This document shows positions 13,285-25,616 of a stretch of DNA of 64,000 bases, one piece after another (positions within the stretch are counted from its first letter, which is position 1; every line of letters starts with the position of its first letter). Under the pieces are notes generated by a model. It made no database searches, was not told where the DNA came from, and saw only the letters and a list, made by a program, of their open reading frames with translations. Position numbers and translations under genes: made by a program. The stretch is from Capsicum annuum (taxonomy: Eukaryota > Streptophyta > Magnoliopsida > Solanales > Solanaceae), in assembly GCF_002878395.1 (NCBI RefSeq), contig NC_061115.1, positions 55,235,730 to 55,299,729 on the forward strand, given 5' to 3'.

Positions 13285-13480
13285 ACAATTATTTTCAATA
13301 GATTACCCATCTGTGGCAATAGATGGACATTAACTGGAAGAACACAACACAACTCCATCAAAATGGAATATTTTCCTCCAATAGATGACAAATCTATCGC
13401 AATAGATGGATAATCTATTGACGAAAACCCAACCGATGTCCAATCTATTCCAACACATGGTCCATTTGCTGAAAGAACTC
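13285..13480. repeat. short-palindrome array 2
   Basis: Diverged copies of the CAACAGATG/CATCTGTTG dyad, for example ATCTATCGCAATAGATGG. It sits on the 3' side of the mudrA-like gene, mirroring array 1 on its 5' side. Confidence 0.7.
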
Positions 13481-13707
13481 AAAAACCAAAATTACTATTG
13501 CTACTAGATTCAAAATTGCTCCTTGCCTCCAACCGTTAACAAGTTAACATGTATGTTTAGAAGAAATAGACAAAATAAAAGTTGAATAAGAATTAAAAAG
13601 CCAAAGTCGACTAAAATAAATTTTTCATTCAACAAAAAATAAAATACATTAGGTGTATATTTGAAAAAGAAAATTTGAAATACATACGGTAAAAGAAAAA
13701 ACATATT

Positions 13708-14090
13708 CTAATTATTATTATTATCATTATTATTATTATTATTATCATCATCATCATCATTAATGACAACCGACAAATCAACAAGCAATAGTAGGGCCCT
13801 CATCATCCTCTGCATCTCTCTGAACATCATCACTCTCATGGTAACCAACTCCCTCTGCAGGTCATTTACCTGCCTTTAAAGTTCCCGCACTGTGTTGCAC
13901 AAAATATCAATGTCCCAAATAGGATTAGTCATATCTAAAACACACATAAATTGACAAATATAAAGGAAAGAGTCCAAATTTAATACAATGTATACTACCA
14001 ACTTGTAGATTTACACTAGAAAAAAACTTACCTCAATGAGAAAGGAATATACTCTTTGAAGAGAAGTGGTTGAAGATGTCAGACAAAAAG
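13708..14090 (-). pseudogene. small two-exon gene remnant, coiled coil
   Basis: On the minus strand a plausible intron runs from GTAAGT at about 14031 to TTTTAG at about 13935. The second exon opens MTNPIWDIDILCNTVREL, then has a stop. It continues RQVNDLQRELVTMRVMMF, an amphipathic stretch likely to form a coiled coil, and ends in an Asp/Asn-rich tail encoded by a trinucleotide repeat. I do not recognise the family. Its position beside the mudrA-like gene and between palindrome arrays parallels the GRF zinc-finger remnant at 52830-53308, so it may be a companion gene of the same kind of MULE. That is inference. Confidence 0.4.
13709..13762. repeat. ATT/ATC trinucleotide microsatellite
   Basis: An (ATT)n tract grades into (ATC)n. 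It forms the Asn/Asp-rich tail of the minus-strand remnant described above. Confidence 0.85.
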
Positions 14091-14324
14091 AAAAAATGCA
14101 AGAAATAAATAAATTTGATTAGAATGAATATTAAGGATGGACCTATTTATAGAGGATTGAATTCGGATGTGTCAGACCAAAAGGCATGACTGTTCAGCTC
14201 CATTGTATTAATTACATTCAAATTGGTGGCATTTTGTTTTCTGTGAAAAGTCGCAAGCTTTTCTTTTACATTAATACTTCTCACCTTTTCAAAATGGTTT
14301 GAGGCCTTATAAAAACCATTAATA
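14091..14324. other. spacer, no gene supported
   Basis: A minus-strand frame of 81 codons covers part of this, but it runs into palindrome repeats and matches no domain I know. I see nothing else. Confidence 0.35.
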
Positions 14325-14880
14325 ATGAGTTGTTGCAACATATCGTCCATCTTCCAAAATAGATTTACCATCAATCGCAATAAATTTACCATCTATTGCA
14401 ATAGATGGCCTGTATGTGCAACATATGGTCTATCAAAATAGATTTACCATCTGTTGCAATAGATGGTTTGTATGTGCAATAGATAAGACATCTATTGCAA
14501 CATATGTATTATCTGTTGGAGAAGATATTTTGATTTCTTCTAATAGCTGATTCATTAGTTGCAACAGATAGAGAATTTGATTCATTAGCTATTTTGAATG
14601 TGTTAGATAAAAAAGTCATGACTCTTCACCTCTTTTTTAATAGTCATCTCATATGTGTAGATAAATAAACACTGTTTGGTCTATCGCAATAGATTTACCA
14701 TTTGTTATAATATTTGTTGCAACATATGTTTATCCGTTGTGACAGATGGACCATCTATATGAGGAGATGTTTTATTTCTTCTAACATCTGATTCATCAGT
14801 TGCAACAGATGGAGAATTCGATATGTTATCTGTTTTGAATGTGTTAGATAAAAAGTAATGACTCTTCACCTCTTTTTAAT
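14325..14880. repeat. ~241-bp tandem repeat with palindromes, left part
   Basis: The word GTGTTAGATAAAAA recurs at about 14600 and 14841, and the surrounding sequence repeats with a ~241-bp period. Each unit contains several CATCTGTTG/CAACAGATG dyads, then TAAAAAGTCATGACTCTTCACC. The second unit is cut at its TTTTTAAT by the outer LTR retrotransposon. The array resumes at 33659. Confidence 0.75.
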
Positions 14881-17265
14881 TGTAATGCCCCGAGAGTACA
14901 CCCTAGACATCACACAGTACTTACAGAGGGACCACAATCTAACCCATGAGTTGGTATCTGTTGTGAGAACTAAATAATATAATCATAAATGCAGAAGAAT
15001 GACTGATATGCCATAAGGTTTTAAAACATGAATTATGAATCTGAAGAACATAGTTATCTGAGTCTAATAAACAAACTAGAATCTGAAAAAACTGAATAAC
15101 TGTAGTATCAACTTAAGTCTGAATACAAAATAACTAACTCTAATGTCTGAAAGACTCTAAACTGAATGAATAGGAGTTGATGGGATAGGCCCCAACTAAC
15201 TCCAACTAACTACTAGACTAAAAACATGAAATAGAAATACTCCATCCTCAAAATATGAAGACTCACCACTGCTACTGTTGAAATGTCTAAAATGTCTAAA
15301 TGCGGTTCAAGAACTGGGTGTCAGAACTTATGATTTAATACATCATAGCATAAAAAAAGGTATGCAATCAGTACTTTGAATATACTAGTATGGTAAATGA
15401 GGTAGGCTGATATGCATGGTTTCATGAACTGAAATAATAAATTATCTGAATATATATGTAAAGCAAGGAGTCCTGAATAGAGAACATAAAATCTGTAGAT
15501 ACTGGAAATATATGAAATCTATAAATACTGTGTATATGTAGAAGTCTGTAAATACTGAATGTATATGAAATCTATAAATACTGGGGATGCATGACCAAGC
15601 ATATAACATGAAATGAATAAAAGTCTATAAATTGAAATACTAAAATATAGATATATGTATTCTTTGGTCAAACAACACACAGACTCAATTACTGGTCTGA
15701 TTATTTGACTTAGACTGTAAGAGCTATTAGCTAACCGATATTCCCTAATTTGAGATAATTAGGGTCCAACCTGTAACCTAGTAGGAAGGGTATAATACCG
15801 TGCCACGGGTACTTACACTGGCTGTGTGGATCCACTATACTTATACACTATCCGAAGGACTAAGGGTGTCAAGCCTGAACTGATGGGTGACCCTTTGAGA
15901 TAGTCAAGCCTAATATGAAGGTGACTCCCCATATCCTACGTTGGCTATGAAGTTCTAGAGAATAGGGACTACTACTAACGACTCTGCCTATCTGACGGAG
16001 AATCTGCCATCCCTACACTCTCTTGGTGCTAAATCCTACTCCTAACTTAAAGACACTAGGTTACTGACTATTTCTGAGTTTAACTGACTGATCTAATAAT
16101 GCTTATGCTGTATTCAGAAGTTATTCTTAAAATGCTACGATGAGACTAAGTAAACAACTATGATTTTTGGGTATTTAATACCCCCAGGACTCAAAACAAT
16201 AACAATAAAATGACACTAAAGGTTGGAGGATAAAGTTTTATCAAACACTTGGAGTTCATGGTTTAATCAAATCATTGGAATGTTATGAAACTTGTAGTAA
16301 AAGCATGAATTCAATATGAATAATACTAAATCATGATTTAATTCAAGGATTGATAACATTAACATGGAGAATTGAATAACCATAATAATTTCATTGAAAC
16401 ATGGTATAAAATCATAGTTCATGGAGATTCATTGGTGAATCACAATTTAAAATCAAAAAACTTGAAAAGATCACAATTTTATTATTTAAATAGGATACTT
16501 GGACTCCATGGGTGAAAGGAACCCATGGATGAACATCTAACATACCTGAGTTAACGAATTTGGAAGGATTGATGGTGAGTTCTTAAGATTTGGCCTTGAA
16601 TTTGAGAGCTAGGGTTTCTTGTTCTTGAAAAGGGGATTTTTAATTTGAGAGGAATTGAATAATGATGAGTATTTAGGTCAATTAGGTGTTAAATTTCGTG
16701 TTTAGGATGATTTTAGGTCTTAGGAAAAAGACTCAAATACCCCTAAACAAATTCTAAAAAATGCAAGCTGGAAACTGAAGATCCCGATTTTTGGCCTTAA
16801 ACGACGCACCACTATCGCGCCAAGCCACTGGAAAAGGGATAATTGGGAAACTAGATGATGGTGCAACGTGGTAAGATTGCGGTCCTTCACTGGAATACCA
16901 TTGTGTCCGCCTCCGTAATGTGCCATAATCACGGAGGCTCACTAGAAATTGCCAAATGTGAACTGGATCATTGGCGTCGTGCTAACATCACGGTACCATA
17001 CAGGAAACTAACAATTATTATTTAGACTGGCTCCGAGATGCGCTAAGGGTCAAAATGGTGGTGTTTAATGACTAAAACTTAAAATCTCCATAACTTCTTA
17101 CTCGGTTATTAGATTTGGGAAAATTTTATATCATTGGAAAGCTAATTGAATTTCCTACGCAATGGTAAGCTCTAAACTTAAAAATAATGGGTATTTAGAA
17201 AATTTTATATATTAATACTCATGTATTGTGTCTTAAATTATGCTAGGGAAATATGGGATATTTCA
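14881..17265 (-). repeat. 3' LTR of outer chromovirus
   Basis: 2385 bp. On the plus strand it runs TGTAATGCCCC to ATATTTCA, preceded by TTAAT. It aligns with 31213-33653. The block at 16800-17050 has repeated CGCGAT-like words as in the LTRs of element A. Confidence 0.88.
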
Positions 17266-17281
17266 ATATCTCTCCCTTGGG
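17266..17281 (-). other. polypurine tract of outer chromovirus
   Basis: Read on the minus strand this is CCCAAGGGAGAGATAT, directly next to the 3' LTR, in the position of the plus-strand primer. Confidence 0.75.
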
Positions 17282-17487
17282 ATCATTCATCCTCGAATGA
17301 GACTGGTTAAGCTGAGGAAAACTGATGGACTGAGCTTACACCATGAACATGCATATTTGATACGTGGAATACATGAATAAACTGATTTATAAATGTACTA
17401 CTGACATGAAAATGAGGTAAAACTAAAACTAAGCATGATATAGATAAATCTTAAGAAGATTAGTACCTTAAAAAAAATTTGAATTCA

Positions 17488-17894
17488 CGGAGAAAAGCTG
17501 AGGGTACTTGGTCCGCATATCTGCTTTTGCTTCCCAAGTGGCTTCCTCAACAGACTGATTCGGCCAAAGAAATTTTACTATTTGAACCTCTTTGTTCCTA
17601 ATTCTATGAACTTTAATGATCTAGAGTTTCGACTAGAACTTTCTTGTAGGAAAAATTGTTCAGAACATCTACACTTTCTAAGGGAAAAACTATAGTTGGA
17701 TCACCAATACACTTTTTCAACAATGAGACATGGAACACTAGGTGTACTGAAGCTAGATCTAAAGGCAACTCAATCTCATAAGCTACCTTTCCAAAATGAC
17801 CAAAAATTCTGAAAGGACCGACATAGTGGGGACTGATTTTCCCTTTCTTGCCAAACCTTTTTACCCCCTTCATGGAAGATATTTTCAAGTACAC
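17488..17894 (-). pseudogene. integrase C-terminal domain plus chromodomain-like tail
   Basis: The frame from 17894 carries MKGVKRFGKKGKISPHYVGP and VHLVFHVSLLKKCIGDP, the integrase C-terminal signature of Del/Tekay-type chromoviruses. A stop and frameshift near 17615-17620 separate it from a tail reading RIRNKEVQIVKFLWPN and EEATWEAKADMRTKYPQLF. This has the aromatic and WE residues of the retrotransposon chromodomain, thought to direct integration to particular chromatin. It is the last coding segment before the polypurine tract. Broken by frameshift and not expected to be made. Confidence 0.85.
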
Positions 17895-18326
17895 AAAATC
17901 ACCAATCTAAAACTTGAGATCCTTTCTCCTTATATCTACAAAAGATTTCTGTTGGCTTTGTGCTGCTCTAAGTCTTTGTTTGATCAACTGAACCTTCTCT
18001 AACGTATCAAACACAAAGTCAGGCCCTACTACCGCCGCCTCGTCTACTTAAAACCAACCAATTGGAGATATAAATCTCCTCCCATAAAAAGCCTCAAACA
18101 GAGCTATCTGGATACTGGAATGATAGCTGTTGTTGTATACGAATTCGATCAAAGGCAAGTGGTCATCCCAACTACCTTTAAAATCAATTATGCATGCTCT
18201 CAGCATATCTTCAAGAGTCTGAATAGTCCTTTTTGCTGGACTATCTATCTGAGGGTGGAAAGATGTACGAAGATGGACTTAGGTACCAAGGCCATTTTGG
18301 AAAGCCTTCTAGAAGTGAAAGGTAAT

Positions 18327-18863
18327 CTAGGTACCTCTAACTAAGATGATAGATAAGGGAATACCATGCAACCTAACTAACTTTCTGAGATAGAGTTTGG
18401 TGTAGTCTCCTGCTAAGTAAGAGGTATGGACTGGCAAGAAATGATCTGATTTGGCCATCCTATCTACGACTACACAAGTAGAATCATGCCGATGAAGGGT
18501 ATGAGGCAAACCTGTCACAAAATCTATGTTCACTTCTTCCTATTTTCGTGTGGGAATACTGAAGTCTTGCATAGACCCACAAGGCTTCTGGTGCTCAATC
18601 TTAACTTGCTAACATGTAGAGCATTTAGCTACAAACTCTTTAATATATGTCTTTATCCCACTCCACCAATAGATCTCCCATAAATCATGGTATATCTTAG
18701 TGTCCCCTGGATGAATCGAGTAACGCGCACCATGCACTTCTACAAGAATTTGTTGCCTCCAATCTTCTATATCAGGCACACACAATCTACTATGACAATG
18801 CAAAATTCCATCTCCCCCTTGGGAGAAAACCTCCTCTTTCTGATCTCTGACTAATTCTTTCAA
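18327..18863 (-). pseudogene. integrase zinc-binding and catalytic core, damaged
   Basis: The zinc-binding part (18609-18863) reads GARYSIHPGDTKIYHDLWEI and ends EFVAKCSTC. The core (18327-18533) reads IDFVTGLPHT and DRMAKSDHFLPVHTSY, which holds the first catalytic Asp. The second catalytic Asp normally sits in an ISDRGT-type motif; here the motif is IILVRGT, so the Asp is lost. The sequence continues with stops towards the C-terminal domain. The intact enzyme would join retrotransposon cDNA to the chromosome; this copy could not. Confidence 0.87.
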
Positions 18864-18887
18864 CTTAACTAGATTGGGATCTCTATC

Positions 18888-20433
18888 CTACTTTTCCTTC
18901 ACCTCGGAAACTAGAGATGATTCAACACTACTTTGCACCCACACACTATCCTCTACTAGGTCGACTATGTGGAAACCTAGTTGAGCAAGATGATGAGCTT
19001 TCTTATCTAACTTCTTCTTACACCCCTCAACATGAGCAACACTACCCATAGACATTTTACTGAGAGCCCCAGCCACTACATTTTCCTTGCCTGAATGATA
19101 CAGAATACTCATGTCATAATATTTTAACAACTCTAACCACCTTATCTGACGCAAATTCATATCTTTCTAATAGAATACATACTGAATGCTCTTATGGTCA
19201 GTGAACGCATCCACATGCACCCCATAAAAGTAATGCCTCCAAATCCTTAAGGCAAATACTACAGTTGCAAGCTCCAGATCATTAGTAGGGTAATTATTCT
19301 CATAGGGCTTAAGTTATCTAGAGGAATAGGCTATGAACTTACCTCTCTGTATGAGGACACAACCCAAACCTACTCTGGATGCATCATAATAGACAACAAA
19401 CCCATCTAAACTTTCTAGTAGAGTCAAAACTAGGGTTGAGGTTAGTTGAGTCTTCAAATCCTAAAAACTCTTCTCGTAGGAATCTGAACACTGAAACTTT
19501 ACTTTCTTATGCGTCAATATGGACATGGGGGATGAAATAGAAGAAAATCCTCCAAAAAATAATGGTAATAGCCAGCCAAACCCAAGAAACTCCTGATGTC
19601 TAATGAAGAAATGAGTCTGGGCCAGTTTCTTATTACCTCAGTCTTTTGATGATCAACTCTAATGCCATCACCGAAAATAATATGGCCAAGGAAAGCTATT
19701 GATCTTATCCAAAATTCACACTTACTGTATATATGGCGAAGTACTGATGAGTTTTGAGAGTCTGAAGTACAATTCTAAGGTGGTCTGCATGATCATTTTC
19801 ACTACTAGAGTATAACAGAATGTCATCAATGAAGACTATGATGAACATGTCCATGTACTACTTGAACACTCGGTTTATCAAGTCCATGAGGGGTTTTAGG
19901 GAATTCGTAAGAAAAATGGACATGACTGGAAATTTAAACTGACCATACTGAGTTTTACAAGCTATTTTTGGAATGTCACATTCCCTGACCTTGAGCTGAT
20001 GATAGCCTAATGGGAGATCTATCTTGGAAAATTCGATGGCACCCTAAAGTTGGTCAAAAAAGTCATCGATTCTAGGAAGTGGATATTTATTCTTGATGGT
20101 GACTTTGTTCAACTGATGGTAATCAATACACATTATGAGAGAACCATCTTTCTTATACATGAATAGAACTAGTGTGCCCCAAGGGGAGACATTGGGTCTG
20201 ATGAATCCCTTATCTAGGAGATTATTTAACTATTCTTTTAACTCTTTGAGTTCCATTGGAGCCATTCTGTATGGCAAAATATATATGGGTTGAGTGTCTG
20301 GAAGAAGGTCTATTTTAAAGTCAATTTTCCTTTCGGGAAAAACTCCAAGAAGATCTTCAGGGAACACATCTGGAAACTCCCTCACCACGAAAACTGACTT
20401 AAGAGTTGGAGTTTCTAAATTTGAGTATTTCAC
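18888..20433 (-). pseudogene. reverse transcriptase and RNase H
   Basis: From 20433: EFPDVFPEDLLGVFPERKID at the start of reverse transcriptase, then [35 protein letters not shown] and the catalytic box VFIDDILLYS (Asp-Asp at 19822-19827). RNase H follows with YYDASRVGLGCVL near 19395 and ends LYHSGKENVVAGALSKMSM, where the catalytic Asp of the usual NVVADALS is Gly. Most of the region stays in one frame interrupted by several stops. In life the protein would copy the element's RNA into DNA in cytoplasmic particles. Confidence 0.9.
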
Positions 20434-20545
20434 TCAAACAAAATGTAAATACACCCCTTTAACATCATCTTTCTTGCTCTAAGGTGTGAAATCAACTAAC
20501 CTCTAAGAGCTATGGTACTACCCCTCCATTCAAGGACTGGTGGAA

Positions 20546-20840
20546 CTAAAAATGAACTATTCTATTTTTACAATCAACTGACGCATAGCATGAGTAGAGC
20601 CAATCCATGCGGAGAATGATGTCAATATCCATCATCTCTAACTTCATGAGATTGACTGAGGTAACTTTCTGAGATATTGTGATTGGATAGTTCCTGTATA
20701 CCTGTCTAGATACAATGGAAATACCTACTTGGGTAGACACTAAAAAGGGCTCTGCTAGAGTTTCAGGATTGACTCAAAAATTGACGGCTATATATGGAGT
20801 AACAAAAGAAAGAGAAGCTCCAGGGTCTAGAAAAGCATAA
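20546..20840 (-). pseudogene. aspartic protease of outer chromovirus
   Basis: Active-site region DPGASLSFVTPYIAVNF at about 20790-20827 corresponds to the usual D-S/T-G-A loop of retroviral-type proteases, with Pro at the second place as often seen in this lineage. It then has a stop. The frame from 20740 continues STQVGISIVSRQVYRNYPI and IDIILRMDWLYSCYASVDC. It lies between the gag zinc-knuckle region and reverse transcriptase, as expected. Confidence 0.85.
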
Positions 20841-20959
20841 ACATGTAAGTAAAAAACCTGCAGCGTACCAATTACTACATCAGGAGAATTTTTCTGATCC
20901 TAGTGGGACTAAATAATATATTATCTGTTCAGACACCGACCACTAATAGAGGCACCCTA

Positions 20960-21954
20960 CTAAGTTGGGCGATCGAATAGAACTAACGACTGATTGGAAT
21001 AGCCTTGTTGGCACAAATCCCTACCTTTCTGAGTAGCCTCATGATACTTCCAAATCCAATAGCTTAGCTTGCCACACCTAAAGCACACATGACTACCCGC
21101 TCTACACTCACCCTGATGGTGTCTGCCATACTTCTGACATAGAGGGTTCATACGGGCACTGCTAACACTGCCTTGGGACTTAGAGCTAGGTACTCTAACC
21201 CTGCTATCATTTCTAAATTTAGGTACGGAGGCACTATCTAACGAGGGTGCTGGGGATTAAGAACTCTAATAAAACTGAGGATGGTTACCATCTTCTGAAC
21301 TTGGCTGGCTGAAATTTAAACTACCTGTCCTAGTTCACTTGTTTCCTCTCTTTTCCTCCCTAATCTTCTGCTCTTCTATCTATTGAGCATAGTCCATCTC
21401 CCTAATCAGCATTGCAGTCCTACACTCCTTGACTATGTTGTCAAATACACCAGATGCAAACTTACTCATCTTGGACCTGTGTTAGCTACTACATCAGAAA
21501 CGTATCTAGCTAACTGAGTAAACTTGAGGGAATATTCCTTTACATTCATGCTGAATACCTCAACTTAATAAATTCTAATAACTTGGCCTCCCTCAACTCT
21601 AATGGGAAGAATCTATCTAAGAAAGCTGTGGAAAACTCTTCCCACTCTACAGGCCCTATATCAACACCACTATCTACCTTCCACTGCTTAAACCATGTAT
21701 GGGATATATCCTGCAACTGATATGCAGCCAACTCAGTACTCTCACTAGATGTCACCCCCATGGAATCTGTTACCTTTTGAACCATATCTATGAATTCTTG
21801 TGGATCCTCTTTGGACTTGGATCCCTTGAAAGAAGAAGGATTTATCCAGGTAAAGTCCTAAATTTTGGTTACGATAGTATTGGCCACTAGGTTGGATATA
21901 ATAGTAGCTAGCTATTCATTTTGTGCTGCTATGGAATTCACTAGCGTGGTGAAC
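20960..21954 (-). pseudogene. gag of outer chromovirus, main part
   Basis: From the inner-element junction at 21954 the frame reads FTTLVNSIAAQNE, a stop, then EDPQEFIDMVQKVTDSMGV and LDRFFPLELREAKLLEFIKL of the capsid region (21546-21785). The nucleocapsid part (20960-21151) has HHQGECRAGSHVCFRCGKLS; the second zinc knuckle has lost its His and final Cys. The first ~35 residues of the same gag lie at 30881-30990, on the other side of the nested element. Confidence 0.88.
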
Positions 21955-24900
21955 TGTAATGCCCCACAAAATCCTCTTCCATTCTGAGCCTTAGAGTGTA
22001 TTTGGTAAAGCAAAAATCTGAGTCAAAATATTTCAAAAATATCCTCCCAAGTATGAAATACTTTTAATCATGTGGGAATCTATTTGAGAATGAATTAAGA
22101 TCATAGAGATCCCTTAACTCATGGTCGAGTTGAAAACTTTACTATCGTTTAAGTTTTAATGACCGTCAAACTTTGGATCAACTTCAATCAAACATTACTC
22201 TATGTATATATATATAATTATAGGACTTACTATATATCAAATGAAATATCTTTAAATTATCTTTCCAACGATACCAATTTTGTCAAAAACTGATATTGGA
22301 GCAAAGAGGTTTGCCCATTTTACTCCATCATGTCAATTTAGAAAAGGGTGACAACATTTCTTATGGCCTGTCACATTTCTAACGACATTTCTGATGATGT
22401 CATCACATTTACGATGACATTTTTGATGACATCATAAGCCTTAGGTAGAAAATAAAAAATTCAACCTTTTTTTGATGACATTTCGTGACGGCCTATCACG
22501 GGTCTGACGACCTGTCACGGAGTCGTCAGCAATTTTTTCCAACAATTTAGAGACGTTTTTGCAAGGATATTTTGGTCATTTCCCACCTTTTGTGAGCCTC
22601 TATAAATATGAGAACCCTCATTCAAGCCCTAAATTCATCATTTTTCTCTTCCAATTCTCTCAAGATATATCTATCTAGGGTTTTATCAAGAACCTTAATC
22701 CTTCAAAAAAATCATCCATAAATTCATCAAGGGTTTTTCAAGAATCAAGTTCCTCATAGTGTGGGATTCAAGGTTATTTATTAGAAGTGCGGATAGAGTC
22801 TCAAGTATTAAGATTCATCCTATTTCAAAGGTTAAGGTATGTAGATGTTGATTCTTGGGTCCCTTTCAACCAAGAAGCTCAAGCACCGTTTTTAAAACTC
22901 AAATATTTTTATGTTCATGTGTTGTTAATGATTTGTATGAGTTGAAATGGATGTTCAATGTATTGTTGAGTTTTGATTTATGTTTGTCTATAAAATTTAT
23001 GAGCTTTAACCCTAGTATGTGGAACTCATGTGATAGAACCTCTTGAAGTTATTTTTCTATGTGATGTGTTCAAGACTTTTTGGTATAGAAATGGTTGAAT
23101 AAGTGAAGCATGTCCCCCGTAGGTTTGATAAAGAGAATAGGTGAATCACAAAGTCCATTATAGTATGTTGAATAGAAAACCCCAATTGTGAGTTTGTTTG
23201 TGCTTAGTGTTGGATAAAACGCCCAAGTGAATGAATTATTCCATGGTAGTAGGGAATTCCCAAATAAGTATAAACCCATGCATGTTGTTTTGTCGAAGGA
23301 CCTTAGTGAACAAGTGGAGAGGTGATAGTTGTAAATTGCCCTATTATGTGCTCTTGATATATGTTAAGCTTTTAATATATGCAAGTGGTTAGAAAGTAAG
23401 TTATGCCTTGATAGTATGATATTTCCCAAGCCATGTGATATCCATAGACGTGTCAAGATTGATATAGGTATGAAATAGCTAAGGTAAAACCTTTTTGAAT
23501 GGAGCACAGTTTAGTAGCAAGTTTCCCCTACATTATTATATGATTATGTTTACGAGATGCTTAAAGTGACCCCTTGGCGACTGTGATAATGAATAGACGT
23601 TTGTGATTCCTAATTACTTGAAAGATACATTAATGATTAGGAAGATGATTTAATGATTATGATGATACATGAATGATTATGATGATACATGAATGATTGT
23701 GATGATGAATGAACGATCGTGATGATGAATAATTATGCTTTACTTCTATGCTATCGAGTCCTGGGGATATTTATACTCGACAATAGAGTTGTTGTCTAGA
23801 GCCCGTGTCAGTTTCTCGATAACTCCAGTCGAGCCATAATTCTCAGAACTCAGTGAACTATATAACTCTATATCCTTAGACAAGTGAAGAACTTAAGAAA
23901 GCTCAGTAATCTTAGTTATCTTTGAAATGCTAGTAATCTAGCCTCAGTCCATTAATCAGATCAGATCTAATAGTATTCAAGTGATTCAATTCTAATCTCC
24001 GAAGTGATTTGAGTAATCTATTCAAGCTCTGCATCATTAGTCAGATCTTTTGATAAGCATGATCAGTATCAAATTCAGTTCAGTTATGCTCAGTCAAGAT
24101 TTCAATTTAGATTCTTTCAGTTGGGAGTATAAGAGAGCACCGAGCGATAAAAGGGATGACGGCTCTCCCATTAGAGAGGCCGAGTCGTTAGGAGCAATCC
24201 CTGAACTCCAGATCTGCATAGCCAGCGCAGGATGTAAGAGTCTCCTATTAGTTGAGGCTGTCACCGTCAGAGAGGTTTGACTATTATATTGCCTCAGGCC
24301 GACTTCCTACAAGGGTCATCTTGTCAGAGAGGATTGACTAGAGAGGTCTTTACCAATGGCATAGTTTTGAGACCTTTCTAACTGTGGTCACAGGTTGGAT
24401 CCCGCCTGTGGTAGGTTGGGGCATGTCGGTTAAGTAACTACTTCCCACATTTGTAGTTTCAGTAGCAATATTTAGAAACTAGGACTGTGTGGTACAGTTA
24501 TCTATCTCAATGAGGAACTCAGATAGTTCCATTAATTCATGAACCATCCCATCAGATATGCTTGGTCTCATATACAAATGCTTATTATAATATCTAGAGA
24601 TCTCCCATCAGAAAAGCTTAATCTCCATCTCAGATTTTGTGGAGTATTCTTGTTGTCTGATTTAGACAAGATCATACTTTAATTATGTCAGTCGAAAGCA
24701 ATAATCTCAGAATTCAATACTTAATGTAACTACATCAAGATCCTCAGTTATCAGTATCGAATAAGTTAGTGATTTAGTATCTCAGTGTTAGTAGTGAGTT
24801 CAGTCTGTTGTAAAGTGGTATCCAAGTTTCAGTATCTAGAGTTACAATAAATATTTTCATGGTTTGTGCATTCATCTATGTGTTCTCATGCGACATCTTC

Positions 24901-25399
24901 CTGATTATTCAATTTAGATATTATGCATGAATAAGCCCTTGCATTAGCCTACCTCATCTACATACTCAATACATTTCTGTACTGATGAATTTACACTATG
25001 GTGTTTTATTTGAAACCATAAGTTCAGAGGCACAGGATCTAGATTATCCTCAGCAGTTCGGTCCTAGTCAGTAGTAGTAGTAGTGAGTCCTCTTCTTTAA
25101 AAAGACGAATCTCAGTTTACTATTATTTCTTCAAACATTATTTATTTTCAGTTGATGGAGTTAGTTGGGGACTTGTCCCATCAACTCCACAGTTCAGACA
25201 TTTTAAAGGCTTTTCAGACTGATGTTGTTGATGTGTATTATGAGTATTCATAGATGTGTTGAACCTTATGGCTAATTTTTTCATTTATTCTAGATATTAT
25301 GTAGTATGTAGGTACAGATATCAGTAACGGGTTAGATTGTGGTCCTTCGGGGTCATAAACACCGTGTGACATCTCGGGATGGGATTTTGGGGCATTACA
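21955..25399 (+). repeat. 5' LTR of inner element
   Basis: 3445 bp, TGTAATGCCCC to GGGGCATTACA. At 22366-22530 it has repeated TGACGA/GATGACATCATC words. At about 23640-23740 it has a ~20-bp tandem repeat around GATGATACATGAATGATTAT. Copies of a CCGTCAGAGAGG-like word follow at about 24160-24340. Confidence 0.9.
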
Positions 25400-25402
25400 A
25401 GC

Positions 25403-25415
25403 TGGTATCAGAGCC
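25403..25415 (+). other. primer binding site of inner element
   Basis: TGGTATCAGAGCC three bases after the 5' LTR, complementary to the 3' end of plant initiator methionine tRNA. Confidence 0.85.
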
Positions 25416-25616
25416 TAAGGTTCAAGAGTAACCTAGGGAGTCTGAAAAGCCGCATCTAGTAGAGTTTTGGGCATGGGTGTGTAGCGCGCCACATTTATGT
25501 ACAAGAGGCTACAGGATGTTCTTAGGAGCAGTTTCTCTTCTTTCAGTTTTGTGCGAGTGAGCATGACGTCAAGTTGATCCTCAGTCTAATACACTTCATT
25601 TTTTCATTTATAGAGC

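Noticed and set aside
24050..24280. 76-codon plus-strand frame
   Set aside because: Within the 5' LTR of the inner element; the matching part of the 3' LTR does not keep it open.
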